DNA of 64,000 bases from contig CAJVZZ010000004.1 in the NCBI GenBank assembly GCA_913020435.1, forward strand, positions 92,926-156,925. The letters run 5' to 3'. Made by a program: the position numbers and the translations under genes. This document shows positions 19,017-26,670 of the stretch, piece by piece. Under the pieces are notes generated by a model. The model was not told where the DNA came from. It made no database searches and worked only from the letters and a program-made list of their open reading frames with translations. Source of the DNA: an uncultured Flavobacteriales bacterium. Its GTDB lineage: Bacteria > Bacteroidota > Bacteroidia > Flavobacteriales_G > Salibacteraceae. Within the stretch, counting starts at the first letter, position 1; each line of letters begins with the position of its first letter.

Positions 19017-19486
19017 CCTATCGGAGGACGTTTTTTCAATTATTTTAAACTAATGCCTTTAGCGATAAGATAGACAGAAAGCTTTCTAATAGCGTTCAAA
19101 ATTATTGGCTTTATAAACGGCCTGCTTGTTAGAACGCTTAAATAAATAACCAGAATTAATACGATAGAAGTGAAGTATTTATGACTAGGATAATATCAAA
19201 AAAAATCGCTAACCAAAATATTATCAGGTTAACGATCTGTTTATAAGTATCTTATTAATTTTCAGTGGGCAGGGTTTTGCTATAAATAGCTAGGTATTAT
19301 AGCAACTCACAATTATCAACTTTTTTTAGTCCGAGGCGACAGTCTAGTATTTTATTGGGAGTGTATTCACAAATAAAATTTAGAGGTGTGCAACACTGCA
19401 ATAAAATTTGAGACTACAACCAATAGCATTGAAACGAGTCTATTGAATTAGGTTTATTGACTAAAGATTAAATCCTACTATCTGTT
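19017..19486. other. intergenic region without recognised features
   Basis: These 470 AT-rich bases lie between minus-strand genes. I read all frames and found only short hydrophobic scraps and no RNA gene, repeat or terminator that I can support. It could hold decayed coding DNA. Confidence 0.4.
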
Positions 19487-19576
19487 TTACTTTTTAGTTA
19501 CTCTGATTGCTAAGTAAAATCCAAAGCCAAAAAGTAGCGTTATTAACCCTGCGAAATATGGTATTATATCAATCAT
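19487..19576 (-). CDS. 29-residue membrane micro-protein
   Basis: The reading frame starts with ATG at 19576 and ends with TAA at 19487-19489. It encodes MIDIIPYFAGLITLLFGFGF followed by YLAIRVTKK. It is one transmembrane helix with a basic C-terminal end, as expected for an inner-membrane micro-protein with the tail inside. Its start overlaps the end of the preceding 61-residue gene by 8 bases (ATGATTGA), which argues for translational coupling and against chance. I do not recognise the family. It is too short for most gene finders. Confidence 0.6.
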   Translation of the reverse strand: MIDIIPYFAGLITLLFGFGFYLAIRVTKK

Positions 19577-19754
19577 TTTTTGAGTTATTAATTAGTTTTA
19601 GATAAATTCCAAACGCTAATATTGAAGGGACCCAAAGTCCAATAAAAGTTCCATCTGCTTTTTCTCCTTGAAAGTATAGTAGTTCGGAAAACACTAACGA
19701 TAAAAGAGCAGCAACAAAAAGGAGTTTGTCCGTAGTTGTAAATTTTTTAAGCAT
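19569..19754 (-). CDS. 61-residue two-helix membrane protein
   Basis: The sequence starts MLKKFTTTDKLLFVAALLSL and contains two hydrophobic helices (LLFVAALLSLVFSELLYF and GLWVPSILAFGIYLKLI) joined by a short charged turn (QGEKADGT). The compact hairpin shape and the clean ATG suggest a real gene. It is coupled by an 8-base overlap to a 29-residue membrane micro-protein. Its position just beyond hflC on the same strand may place it in the stress island, but there is a gap of about 390 bases. No family name can be given. Confidence 0.6.
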   Translation of the reverse strand: MLKKFTTTDKLLFVAALLSLVFSELLYFQGEKADGTFIGLWVPSILAFGIYLKLINNSKND

Positions 19755-20148
19755 GCCTATATATTTTTGCTTTTAGTATTAAATTTATGTCAGTGAAAGT
19801 ATTGATTTTATTTCACACTTATAGGCCCGTTTAGGTTTTTGTGTTTTTTATTATGGACCTGATTAATGGTTAATTAAAATATATAAGCTCGTATTTAGTG
19901 CAATACACTTCTAAATCAGATACTTACTATGCATTTGCTTTTTAGTATTTATTTTTAGAAAATTACTCTTTTGGTTTTAACATACCTCTGAATTCATTGC
20001 TGATTATTATGCTTTTAATTTGAATACATATTTATCAAAAAAGAGCGTGAAAAGTAAACTACATTAGCAAAAGGAGCAATCCATAATTAGATTTTTGAAG
20101 GATTTTTTGCTTTAGATTTTATACGTGCAGTTTCTGCATCGCAAAATG
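19755..20148. other. intergenic region between hflC and the small membrane proteins
   Basis: These 394 bases are AT-rich. I see no reading frame, tRNA or clear terminator that I can support. Confidence 0.4.
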
Positions 20149-21084
20149 TCAGTCCATTTTTTTAAGGTATTTGTACAATTCGCTATCTGTTGAAATAAAG
20201 ATGGACGTTTTCCCATCAAAAGTTTTCTCAAATGTTTCCATTGATTTCAAAAAGCCATAAAGGCCTCTAGATTGATTCGACTTATTGTAAGCTTTTGCAT
20301 AAATTGAAGCTGCTTTTGCATCTGCTTTACCTTTGATCATTTCAGCATCCCTAAATGCAAGGGATTGTATGTTTTTAAGCTCCCTTTCTTTTTCACCATT
20401 AATACGCGAGGCTTCTCCCTGACCTTCTGATCGGAATTTATCAGCGATGCGAAAACGTTCACTTTTCATTCGCTCATACACCTGATTTTGAACTTCTTGC
20501 ACATAATTGATGCGTTTAAATCGGAAATCCAATATTTTAATTCCAAGGTCTGCCGTTTGTTTATTGGCCGATTCCAATATCATTTGTTGGATTTCATCCC
20601 GCCCCACATAAATCTTTGCCAGAGAATCACCAATAATTTCAGTATCGGATGATTCAGGGATTCTGTTACTCGTCCGAACAGCTTCTTCTATATTGTTATT
20701 TGCTATGAAATTCCTTGTGTCTCCATCTAGAATATCATCGATACGTGATTGCGCGCCTCGTTCGTTCGTTAGCCGTTTAAAAAATTGAAGTGGATCTGTG
20801 ATTTGCCATCTTGCGTAGGTATCGACAAAAATGAATTTTTTGTCCTTTGTGGGTACTTGATTTGGGTCACCATTCCATTCCATATAGCGCTTTTCAAAAT
20901 AATTAGCAACTTGAATAAACGGCAGTTTGAAGTACATTCCAGGTTCGATAATAGCCTCACCAACCGGTCTGCCAAATTGAGTGATTACCACTTGATCCTG
21001 TTCTTGTACAATAAAAGCACTGCTGTTTAAACCTATCAGGATAATAATGATGGATATTGTAATTAAGATGGATTTATTTTTCAT
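20149..21084 (-). CDS. hflC: HflC-like prohibitin-family protein (FtsH modulator)
   Basis: The protein has 311 residues and one N-terminal membrane helix (SILITISIIIILIGLNSSAF). A SPFH/Band 7 domain follows (VQEQDQVVITQFGRPVGEAI, GMYFKLPFIQVANYFEKR, DTYARWQITDPLQFF). A coiled-coil region has FRFKRINYVQEVQNQVYERM and an Ala-rich segment (ADAKAASIYAKAYNKS). In other bacteria HflK and HflC form a large periplasmic-facing cage around the FtsH protease and change its substrate choice. Its start overlaps the hflK stop by 4 bases, so the two are a unit. No ftsH is nearby. The family call is strong. Confidence 0.9.
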   Translation of the reverse strand: MKNKSILITISIIIILIGLNSSAFIVQEQDQVVITQFGRPVGEAIIEPGMYFKLPFIQVANYFEKRYMEWNGDPNQVPTKDKKFIFVDTYARWQITDPLQFFKRLTNERGAQSRIDDILDGDTRNFIANNNIEEAVRTSNRIPESSDTEIIGDSLAKIYVGRDEIQQMILESANKQTADLGIKILDFRFKRINYVQEVQNQVYERMKSERFRIADKFRSEGQGEASRINGEKERELKNIQSLAFRDAEMIKGKADAKAASIYAKAYNKSNQSRGLYGFLKSMETFEKTFDGKTSIFISTDSELYKYLKKMD

Positions 21085-22061
21085 TTTTTTACGGTTTTTT
21101 TGTTCATCTGCATTTGCAATAGCGGCAATACGTTGCTGCCTTTTTGGTCTGTTATGACTACGTTCCCGATTTTGGGAATCACATTTGACATTGTTTCTAG
21201 GTAAATCCTTCTTTTTGTTACCTCAGGGGCTTTAATAAACTCATTGTAAAGTGCCGTGAACCTGGCAGCCTCCCCATCCGCATTATTTACCCGCTCGGCA
21301 GAATACCCTTTGGCTTGTTGAATGGTTTCTTCTGCTTGACCTCTCGCTTTGGGTATTACTTTATTGTATTCTGATTTTGCTTGGTTAATCAATGTTTCTT
21401 TTTCTTGCTGAGCCTCATTCACGGCATTAAAAGCTGCTTTTACAGGCTCTGGTGGATTGACATCCTGAAGCACCACTTGTTCTATTTTGATGCCCATTGA
21501 ATACTCTCTGCATATTTGTTGAATGAGTTTCTCTAATTCACTCGCTATTTCCGTTCGGCCAACAGTCAATACCTCATTTACGGTTCGGTCACCAACAATT
21601 TGTCTCATGGCAGCTTCAGAGATTATACGGAGTGTGCTCTGCGGATTTCTAACTTTGAACAAATTCTTATAAGCATCATCAACCCTGTATTGCACAACCC
21701 ACTGCACTTCTGCAAGATTAAGATCGCCCGTAAGCATCAGTGATTCATCTTTTGAATTTGATGATTCGCTATATTTTGTAGTCACTCCAGCTCTGTCAGT
21801 TCGGAAACCAAATTCCAGTTTTTGTTGCCTTTCTACTGGTACTTTATAAACATCTTCAGCAAAAGGTATTTTGAGATTTAGTCCTGGTTCTACTTGTCTT
21901 ACATACTTTCCAAATCGAGTAATAACACCTACTTCTTCAGTGCTTATCTGGAAAATTGCCGACCAAAAAACGAGTACCACAATTAGCACTGTGGCAATAA
22001 GTCTCCAGTATTCAAGTATTTTTTGTAGATCCGAGTGTAGATTTAATTTTTTTATATCCAT
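21081..22061 (-). CDS. hflK: HflK-like prohibitin-family protein (FtsH modulator)
   Basis: The protein has 326 residues. A membrane helix at about 19-41 (LIATVLIVVLVFWSAIFQ) precedes a Band 7 domain (STEEVGVITRFGKYVRQVEP, GLNLKIPFAEDVYKVPVERQ, LTGDLNLAEVQWVVQYRVDD). The HflK-type signature EQVVLQDVNPPEPVKAAFN is followed by a long coiled coil (EAQQEKETLINQAKSEYNKV). The usual Gly-rich N-terminal part and proline-rich C-terminal tail of enterobacterial HflK are absent, as is common in Bacteroidota. It pairs with HflC, which follows with a 4-base overlap. It lies in a block with a ribosome hibernation factor and a BON protein, so a role in envelope or stress proteostasis is likely. Confidence 0.9.
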   Translation of the reverse strand: MDIKKLNLHSDLQKILEYWRLIATVLIVVLVFWSAIFQISTEEVGVITRFGKYVRQVEPGLNLKIPFAEDVYKVPVERQQKLEFGFRTDRAGVTTKYSESSNSKDESLMLTGDLNLAEVQWVVQYRVDDAYKNLFKVRNPQSTLRIISEAAMRQIVGDRTVNEVLTVGRTEIASELEKLIQQICREYSMGIKIEQVVLQDVNPPEPVKAAFNAVNEAQQEKETLINQAKSEYNKVIPKARGQAEETIQQAKGYSAERVNNADGEAARFTALYNEFIKAPEVTKRRIYLETMSNVIPKIGNVVITDQKGSNVLPLLQMQMNKKTVKK

Positions 22062-22151
22062 TTTTTATAATTGATATTTATCTAATGTGCAATTGAGTGA
22101 TCTATTCAGATCCCTGTACTATCCAAGTTTCTACGTTTTACTTTTTAAGTA

Positions 22152-22466
22152 TTAGTAACTTTGAATTCGTCCAAGAATGGTTTCTATGGCAGTCTCAGTT
22201 TTAGTTAGCGCTCCTGATAAAGCGACTTCTATAGATGCTGCACTGTTAGTTATTGCAATTGGCTTTCGGCCTTTAAGTCTAGCTTCAAGCATGCAGGACA
22301 ATTCATTTAATCCTTCTTCATTTTTGTTTTCATCCTTTAAATGAACTTCAATTCTGGTAATGTGAGTTTCGTGCCTTTTTAACGCTTCCTCAATTTCAGA
22401 AGTAAAGTATTCTTGCATTTTACTGTCTCCATTTAAAGTTTTGTCTGTATTTATTTGAATAATCAT
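22152..22466 (-). CDS. hpf: hibernation-promoting factor / RaiA-like ribosome-associated protein
   Basis: This protein of 104 residues matches the short HPF/RaiA (sigma-54 modulation) fold. The N terminus is MIIQINTDKTLNGDSKMQEY, then FTSEIEEALKRHETHITRIE. EVHLKDENKN and CMLEARLKGRKPIAITNSAA correspond to the second and third beta strands, and SIEVALSGALTKTETAIETI to the second helix. The fold binds the 30S decoding region and idles ribosomes under stress. There is no long C-terminal dimerisation domain. It lies immediately upstream of hflK in the same direction with a gap of 90 bases. Family assignment is good; the target ribosome state is inferred. Confidence 0.8.
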   Translation of the reverse strand: MIIQINTDKTLNGDSKMQEYFTSEIEEALKRHETHITRIEVHLKDENKNEEGLNELSCMLEARLKGRKPIAITNSAASIEVALSGALTKTETAIETILGRIQSY

Positions 22467-22714
22467 ATTTTCTATTGATTTTGAATTAATTGTTGTTTTG
22501 CTTCCACTATTTCAGGTCCAACGGCCAACAATAGAGCCGTTTTTTCAGTAGGATTGCAATTGGCCTTTGTGCAATCAGTTTACCTTTAAATTCAGGATGA
22601 TTTTAATTACCCAAACAAAGTTTATATTAAGCTTTGCTTGATTATTTGTTGGCTTTATGATGCGAGTCAATAGTTTATGGTTCGGATTCTGACTAACAAT
22701 TTGAGCTAGAAGTT

Positions 22715-22918
22715 TCAGTATTCTTTTGAATAAGTAGCTAATAAGTCGTTCAGGGAATCTAAATATTCTTCTAAATCGTTGGTATTTATTCCTTCATGAT
22801 CCTTAGTTGAATGTTGCTCGGGAATCTCGTTCAAATACTTGATCAGTTCTGGAAATTTTTTTTGAATTTTTATGGTTGTGATTGCTATCTCTTTATTGAT
22901 ATCATTTTGACTTTTCAT
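22715..22918 (-). CDS. 67-residue conserved-type hypothetical protein of the stress island
   Basis: The sequence begins MKSQNDINKEIAITTIKIQK and continues KFPELIKYLNEIPEQ, then NTNDLEEYLDSLNDLLATY. It is all-helical, acidic toward the C terminus and lacks a signal peptide. Similar short proteins occur beside BON and HPF genes in other Bacteroidota as I recall, but no function is known to me. A clean ATG and position between hpf and the next small gene support it. Confidence 0.55.
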   Translation of the reverse strand: MKSQNDINKEIAITTIKIQKKFPELIKYLNEIPEQHSTKDHEGINTNDLEEYLDSLNDLLATYSKEY

Positions 22919-22999
22919 TATCTGAGAATTTTAGGTGATAATCGCAGTCACCTTCTTTTAAAAAGATGCTTAAAATATATTTGCTACTGAATTATCAAA

Positions 23000-23242
23000 T
23001 TATTGAAAGATTTTTAAAATCTTGTTTTGTGCTTTCTTAGCAAGCCTAACATGATTAAATGCTAAAAGAGTCCTTTGTGTTGCTCTATGGTGGTTTCCCA
23101 ATTCATGTTGCTCAGCTGCTTTAAGATGGCTCCTTGCGGCAGCTTTTAAATGAGTAGCTACTTTTTTATGAAATTCAATTCCTTTTTGATTTTTTGTTTT
23201 AGGAACTATTGCTAATTCGTTTGTGCAACTTAAATTTTCCAT
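23000..23242 (-). CDS. 80-residue helical His/Lys/Ala-rich hypothetical protein
   Basis: ATG 23242 is preferred over the TTG at 23257. The core is amphipathic helix with regular His and Ala (HKKVATHLKAAARSHLKAAE, QHELGNHHRATQRTLLAFNH, VRLAKKAQNK). The repeat-like pattern of His residues every three or four positions could bind a metal or nucleic acid, but no named family is recognised. It is only 25 bases from the BON-domain gene, so it is probably in the same transcript. Confidence 0.55.
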   Translation of the reverse strand: MENLSCTNELAIVPKTKNQKGIEFHKKVATHLKAAARSHLKAAEQHELGNHHRATQRTLLAFNHVRLAKKAQNKILKIFQ

Positions 23243-23266
23243 AATACTAGAGTTCAAATTAGGATG

Positions 23267-23920
23267 TTAATAAATTACTGCAAGTTCATTCTCAACTAAA
23301 CCCACGCCTTTTGCTTTCCAAGCTAATCGGTCTGCTTCTTCTTTTTGATGCAGAGAGTGCACTAATCCAGTTAATTTTACCGTGTCGCCTTTAACTTCAA
23401 CTTTAACAATTTTATCATCTATGCTGCAGTGGCGAGTCAATGCACTTTCTACTTTTGACCGTTCCAAAAAATCGGTGGATTCCGCTTTTACTTTTATTAC
23501 ATTGGTTATTTTTTTTATTCCTGCAATATTTTTTATGCTTTCTTCGTAAGCATCTTTCCGTAATTTCCAATCCACTTGACCGTCTAAATAGACATTGCCA
23601 TTTTCTACTATTATTTTCAAATTATCATTAAGAACTTCATCGAAGTATTGATAAGCTTTCACTATGCTGTTGGCGATTTTAGAATCGTCTTTTGCATCTA
23701 TGTTACCTAAATCTACAATAATGTCTTCCGCTATAGCTTTTACGCCTCTTACTTTTTTCACGGCATCTTCGGCACTTATTTTTTTTGAATAACTAGATAC
23801 ATTTCCGGATAAAGTCACAACTCCATCTTTTGCCGTTACTCCAATTTCTGCAGCGTGTAAAGTGGGTTCCCATTTAATAGCGTTTAGAACATCTTTCTGT
23901 AATTCTGAATTGTTTTTCAT
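23267..23920 (-). CDS. protein with three BON domains (OsmY-like)
   Basis: From ATG 23920 the protein has 217 residues. A possible upstream TTG start at 23977 would read through a likely promoter segment (TGCACCTTTG) and adds nothing conserved. Three BON units are visible: DVLNAIKWEPTLHAAEIGVT with DGVVTLSGNVSSYSKK; IVKAYQYFDEVLNDNLKIIV with GNVYLDGQVDWKLRKDAYEE; and VESALTRHCSIDDKIVKVEV with GDTVKLTGLVHSLHQKEEAD. BON domains bind membranes or lipids, and E. coli OsmY is a periplasmic stress chaperone. This protein has no signal peptide, so it is probably cytoplasmic. Neighbours suggest a general stress role. Confidence 0.88.
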   Translation of the reverse strand: MKNNSELQKDVLNAIKWEPTLHAAEIGVTAKDGVVTLSGNVSSYSKKISAEDAVKKVRGVKAIAEDIIVDLGNIDAKDDSKIANSIVKAYQYFDEVLNDNLKIIVENGNVYLDGQVDWKLRKDAYEESIKNIAGIKKITNVIKVKAESTDFLERSKVESALTRHCSIDDKIVKVEVKGDTVKLTGLVHSLHQKEEADRLAWKAKGVGLVENELAVIY

Positions 23921-24037
23921 CTTACAAGTATTGTGCAATAAATGAATCTCTATTGCCTTACAAAGGTGCATTGTCAATTATATAATCGCTTACACAATTG
24001 TGTATTACACTTACACGATTTGGAAAGTAGAAAAACG

Positions 24038-24598
24038 CTATAAATCCTCTAAGGGAATACGTTTCTTGTTTTTTATATTTTTAAAGAATGTAGGCGTAAG
24101 ACCTGTGACTTTTTTAAATTGATTGGATAAATGAGCAACGCTGCTATAATGTAATTTGTAGGATATTTCAGTAAGACTCAATTCATCATACATGATAAGT
24201 TCCTTTGCTTTTTCAATTTTATGAAGAATAATAAACTGTTCAATGGTAATTCCTTTTGTTCTAGAAAACAAGGTGGATAAAGTATGGTAGTCTTTGTTTA
24301 ATTGATTTGTCAAGAATACTGAAAAATTCACTTTATGTATTTCCTCGGATTGTTGAATCATGGTTACAATTATGGTAACTATCTTTTCTACCAAGATTGC
24401 TTTTTTGTTTTTCATTAGTTTAAGTCCATATTTACGAAGTACTTTTTTTAGATGCTTTCTTTGCTCCTTTGTAATGGATTCTGTTAAATGTACTTCACCT
24501 AATTCAATACTTGTGTACTGCAAATTCATTTTATTGATTTCTTCAATAACCGTCATTTTACAGCATAGGCAAACCATATTCTGAATATAAAGTTTCAT
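24038..24598 (-). CDS. AraC-family regulator with small Cys-bearing N-terminal domain
   Basis: The 186-residue protein has two parts. Residues 1-70 resemble a heavy-metal-associated fold: MKLYIQNMVCLCCKMTVIEE, followed by SIELGEVHLTESITKEQRKH. The metal motif is changed to CLCC. Residues about 85-180 are an AraC-type double helix-turn-helix (LSTLFSRTKGITIEQFIILH, ELSLTEISYKLHYSSVAHLS, NQFKKVTGLTPTFFKNIKNK). It probably senses copper or another thiophilic metal, or redox state, and controls the adjacent stress genes. It lies 117 bases upstream of the BON gene on the same strand. The ligand is unproven. Confidence 0.82.
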   Translation of the reverse strand: MKLYIQNMVCLCCKMTVIEEINKMNLQYTSIELGEVHLTESITKEQRKHLKKVLRKYGLKLMKNKKAILVEKIVTIIVTMIQQSEEIHKVNFSVFLTNQLNKDYHTLSTLFSRTKGITIEQFIILHKIEKAKELIMYDELSLTEISYKLHYSSVAHLSNQFKKVTGLTPTFFKNIKNKKRIPLEDL

Positions 24599-24763
24599 TT
24601 TTGAAAGGTATTAACTTTCATCTTCTTGTTTGCTTTCTTGTTTGCTTGCTTGTTGTTTATAGTTTAATATTTCTTAAAGGATGTTTTTTTTGCGTGTATT
24701 ATAACTTTTGTTCGTGTGAACAATTCACCCAAACACAGTCCTGTTGGTCATTAGGGGTAGATT

Positions 24764-24874
24764 ATGTTAATTATTACACTTATTTCGGCAATAGTTTTTT
24801 GCTGGTACTTACTATACATTTGTCTAGTAAATCCAGATAGAAAAATCGTTTTGATGAAGAGTCCTATTAATTAG
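24764..24874 (+). CDS. 36-residue single-helix membrane peptide, weakly KdpF-like
   Basis: The ORF runs from ATG 24764 to TAG 24872-24874 and encodes MLIITLISAIVFCWYLLYIC followed by LVNPDRKIVLMKSPIN. A helix ending in YLLYICLVNPDRK recalls the KdpF potassium-pump accessory peptide (YLLYALLRPERF type). No kdpABC genes are in the window. It ends 3 bases before the decayed zinc-protease gene, so it may be part of that dead operon. A chance ORF is possible; an alternative 79-residue frame over 24601-24840 is less convincing. Confidence 0.3.
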   Translation: MLIITLISAIVFCWYLLYICLVNPDRKIVLMKSPIN

Positions 24875-24877
24875 CTA

Positions 24878-25144
24878 GTGAATATAATAGGTAGAATAGA
24901 TAAAGCTGATTTTCCAGAATTATTCTTAGAAAACATCGCAATCAAAATTGATATGGGTGCATAAACTTCATCAATTCACAGCCACGATATTGCTAAATTA
25001 ACTGAGAAAGATGAGAAAATTCTAGAATTTGAAATTTTAGATCCAGCTCATGAGCATTACCATGTCAAAAAATTTAGAACTAAAAAGTATATGGTTAAGG
25101 TCTTGAAAAGCTCGAATGGAGAGGTCGAAAACGCTTTTTTGTAA
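24878..25144 (+). pseudogene. decayed RimK-associated ATP-dependent zinc protease family gene
   Basis: In the frame of 24878 the bases read NIIGRIDKADFPELFLENIA, then IKIDMGA, stop, TSSIHSHDIAKL and DEKILEFEILDPAHEHYH, then KKFRTKKYMVKVLKSSNGEV. This is the retropepsin-like zinc protease family found beside rimK (normal motif IDTGAxTSS). The active-site motif is damaged (Thr to Met) and followed directly by a TAA at 24962, and the frame ends at 25142-25144. The start codon is now GTG. Only about 90 of the usual 150 or so residues are left. Confidence 0.8.
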
Positions 25145-25440
25145 AAATCAACATTGATGATATTGACGCTATCATTCTGCGAATTGTTGCTTCGGTTACT
25201 TTCTATTGAATTACAGTAGTGCGTCAATTTGAAATGTTGGGTGTATTCTCTTCAGTGAAATCGCAATCCTTGGTAAACTCAAGAGACAAACTAAGAAGCC
25301 TTCAGATAATGGCAAGAGCGGTAGTAGGTTTACCAAAACAGGTTTTACTAATTACACTAAGGATGTAAATCATATTATTGATTCAATTGGTGGTGCACCT
25401 TTGATTATTAAATTTTTGGAAGGCACCCAAGGTTTGGGCG
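25145..25440 (+). pseudogene. rimK: decayed rimK gene (ribosomal protein S6 modification ATP-grasp ligase)
   Basis: The translation INIDDIDAIILRIVASVTFY, TGA, then VVRQFEMLGVFSSVKSQSLV, NSRDKLRSLQIMARAVVGLP and, after a one-base deletion at about 25337, FTNYTKDVNHIIDSIGGAPL and KFLEGTQGLG is clearly RimK. Normal RimK continues for another 150 residues with the ATP-grasp core. Here the match stops at 25440 and jumps into a different gene. The N terminus is also missing. One internal stop (25207), one frameshift and one large deletion make it non-functional. Confidence 0.88.
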
Positions 25441-25648
25441 AAGCATTCTGGGGTTTTGAAACACGTATCAAAAATGGTAGGTTGGTTAAGAAAAGAACTG
25501 AAATCGCAAGAATATCAGATCCTTTTGGCGATTTTTAACGCAAGTATTAGCGCCGGCAGATTGTTACGTTTTTAGATTAAATACCACTTCGATAGTGAAT
25601 AAAGGCGATGCAATTTTTCATTTGAGTGTTGAAACCGAAGGAGAGTAG
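25441..25648 (+). pseudogene. 3' remnant of a succinylglutamate desuccinylase/aspartoacylase family gene
   Basis: The first part reads GFETRIKNGRLVKKRTEIAR, then ISDPFGDF. After a one-base frameshift near 25536 it continues APADCYVFRLNTTSIVNKGD, then AIFHLSVETEGE and TAG. This is the lipoyl-like C-terminal domain of the aspartoacylase family that follows rimK in many bacteria. All catalytic residues are gone. Together with the two fragments before it, it shows that an operon of three genes was collapsed by a deletion of well over 1 kb. Confidence 0.75.
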
Positions 25649-25774
25649 ATTAGTTAACTAATGCTGTTCTCTCGCAAGATTTAACCGGACTAAAGTTTTA
25701 TGTTTGAATAGACTCATGCTCTAGCAGGAATGCGGCAGCAGTATTACTGGACCAGAGCACCAGAAGTCGTTTTA

Positions 25775-26599
25775 TCAGTTTGCCCCTTGATTTCCTTGAT
25801 TGAAGGTTTCGTAAAAAGCATCTGAACTCATTCCAAACCCAATTGAAGTGATCATTTGAGTTCTTACCGCTGTACCTTCTTGCTGACCGGGAATCCAAGT
25901 CACGTCTTTCACCAATCGTATTGCCTCTTGAGTGCAACCGCCGTTCATTGCTTTTCGGACCTCTATATTACTTATTTGACCACTTGGTTCAATAACGAAG
26001 GCAATCAGAACAGTTCCTTTTAAATTTAGTTTTTGGGCTGTTTCTGGATAGCGCATTTTTCGAGAAATGTAATGGTTGAAACTATTGTATTCCCCATCTT
26101 TAAACACGGGTATGGGTTTAGTTTTTACAGCTTTAATAAAGTAGATTTTTTCGCTTGTATCGATTGGTGTAACTGGATAATCAATGTATTGATAGCCTCT
26201 TTTATTATATAGCTTTACCCATTTTTTAAGATTAAATTCTACTATAAATTCATCTCTAAATGTCATATGTATCGGGCGGTACTCCGATTTGGTCCATTGT
26301 ATTTTTTTGAATAATCGTGTAGCTTCTTTCGCCATTTCGGGAGTGGTACTCGAAACAACCTTCAAATCAGTCACAGCTCCTTTACGATTCAATTGAAACG
26401 AAAGCCGAACTTCACCGTCTAGTTCTTGTTGTACCGTTTTTATTGGATATTGAAACTCTTTAGAAACCATTAGTTGAACATCCTTGATTCCACCTACAGA
26501 TTCATTGTAAGCTTTACTGTAAGGCCTGTAATAAATTTTTTGAGCGAGGCCTTGGGCTAATGTGCAAATGAATAGAATGGCAATTAACAACTTAGTCAT
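25775..26599 (-). CDS. protein with two TonB C-terminal-like domains
   Basis: The protein has 274 residues with a cleavable signal peptide (LFICTLAQGLAQ) instead of the usual TonB membrane anchor. It lacks the proline-rich spacer. Two TonB-like C-terminal domains follow: about 45-125 (FQYPIKTVQQELDGEVRLSF, LNRKGAVTDLKVVSSTTPEM) and about 175-260 (MRYPETAQKLNLKGTVLIAF, EPSGQISNIEVRKAMNGGCT). It therefore may be a soluble periplasmic or surface protein that does not couple to ExbBD. It is divergent from the GldI-like gene. Such proteins are commonly labelled energy transducer TonB, but that function is doubtful here. Confidence 0.75.
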   Translation of the reverse strand: MTKLLIAILFICTLAQGLAQKIYYRPYSKAYNESVGGIKDVQLMVSKEFQYPIKTVQQELDGEVRLSFQLNRKGAVTDLKVVSSTTPEMAKEATRLFKKIQWTKSEYRPIHMTFRDEFIVEFNLKKWVKLYNKRGYQYIDYPVTPIDTSEKIYFIKAVKTKPIPVFKDGEYNSFNHYISRKMRYPETAQKLNLKGTVLIAFVIEPSGQISNIEVRKAMNGGCTQEAIRLVKDVTWIPGQQEGTAVRTQMITSIGFGMSSDAFYETFNQGNQGAN

Positions 26600-26670
26600 A
26601 ATAAGTGATTTTTTATTTGATGGGTTAAAACTACTGCAAAGCTAACTTTGTAAAAAGTATTATAAAACTT

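Noticed and set aside
24601..24840. 79-residue Cys- and Leu-rich plus-strand ORF
   Set aside because: Low-complexity composition and no family resemblance; the 36-residue frame inside it is somewhat more protein-like.
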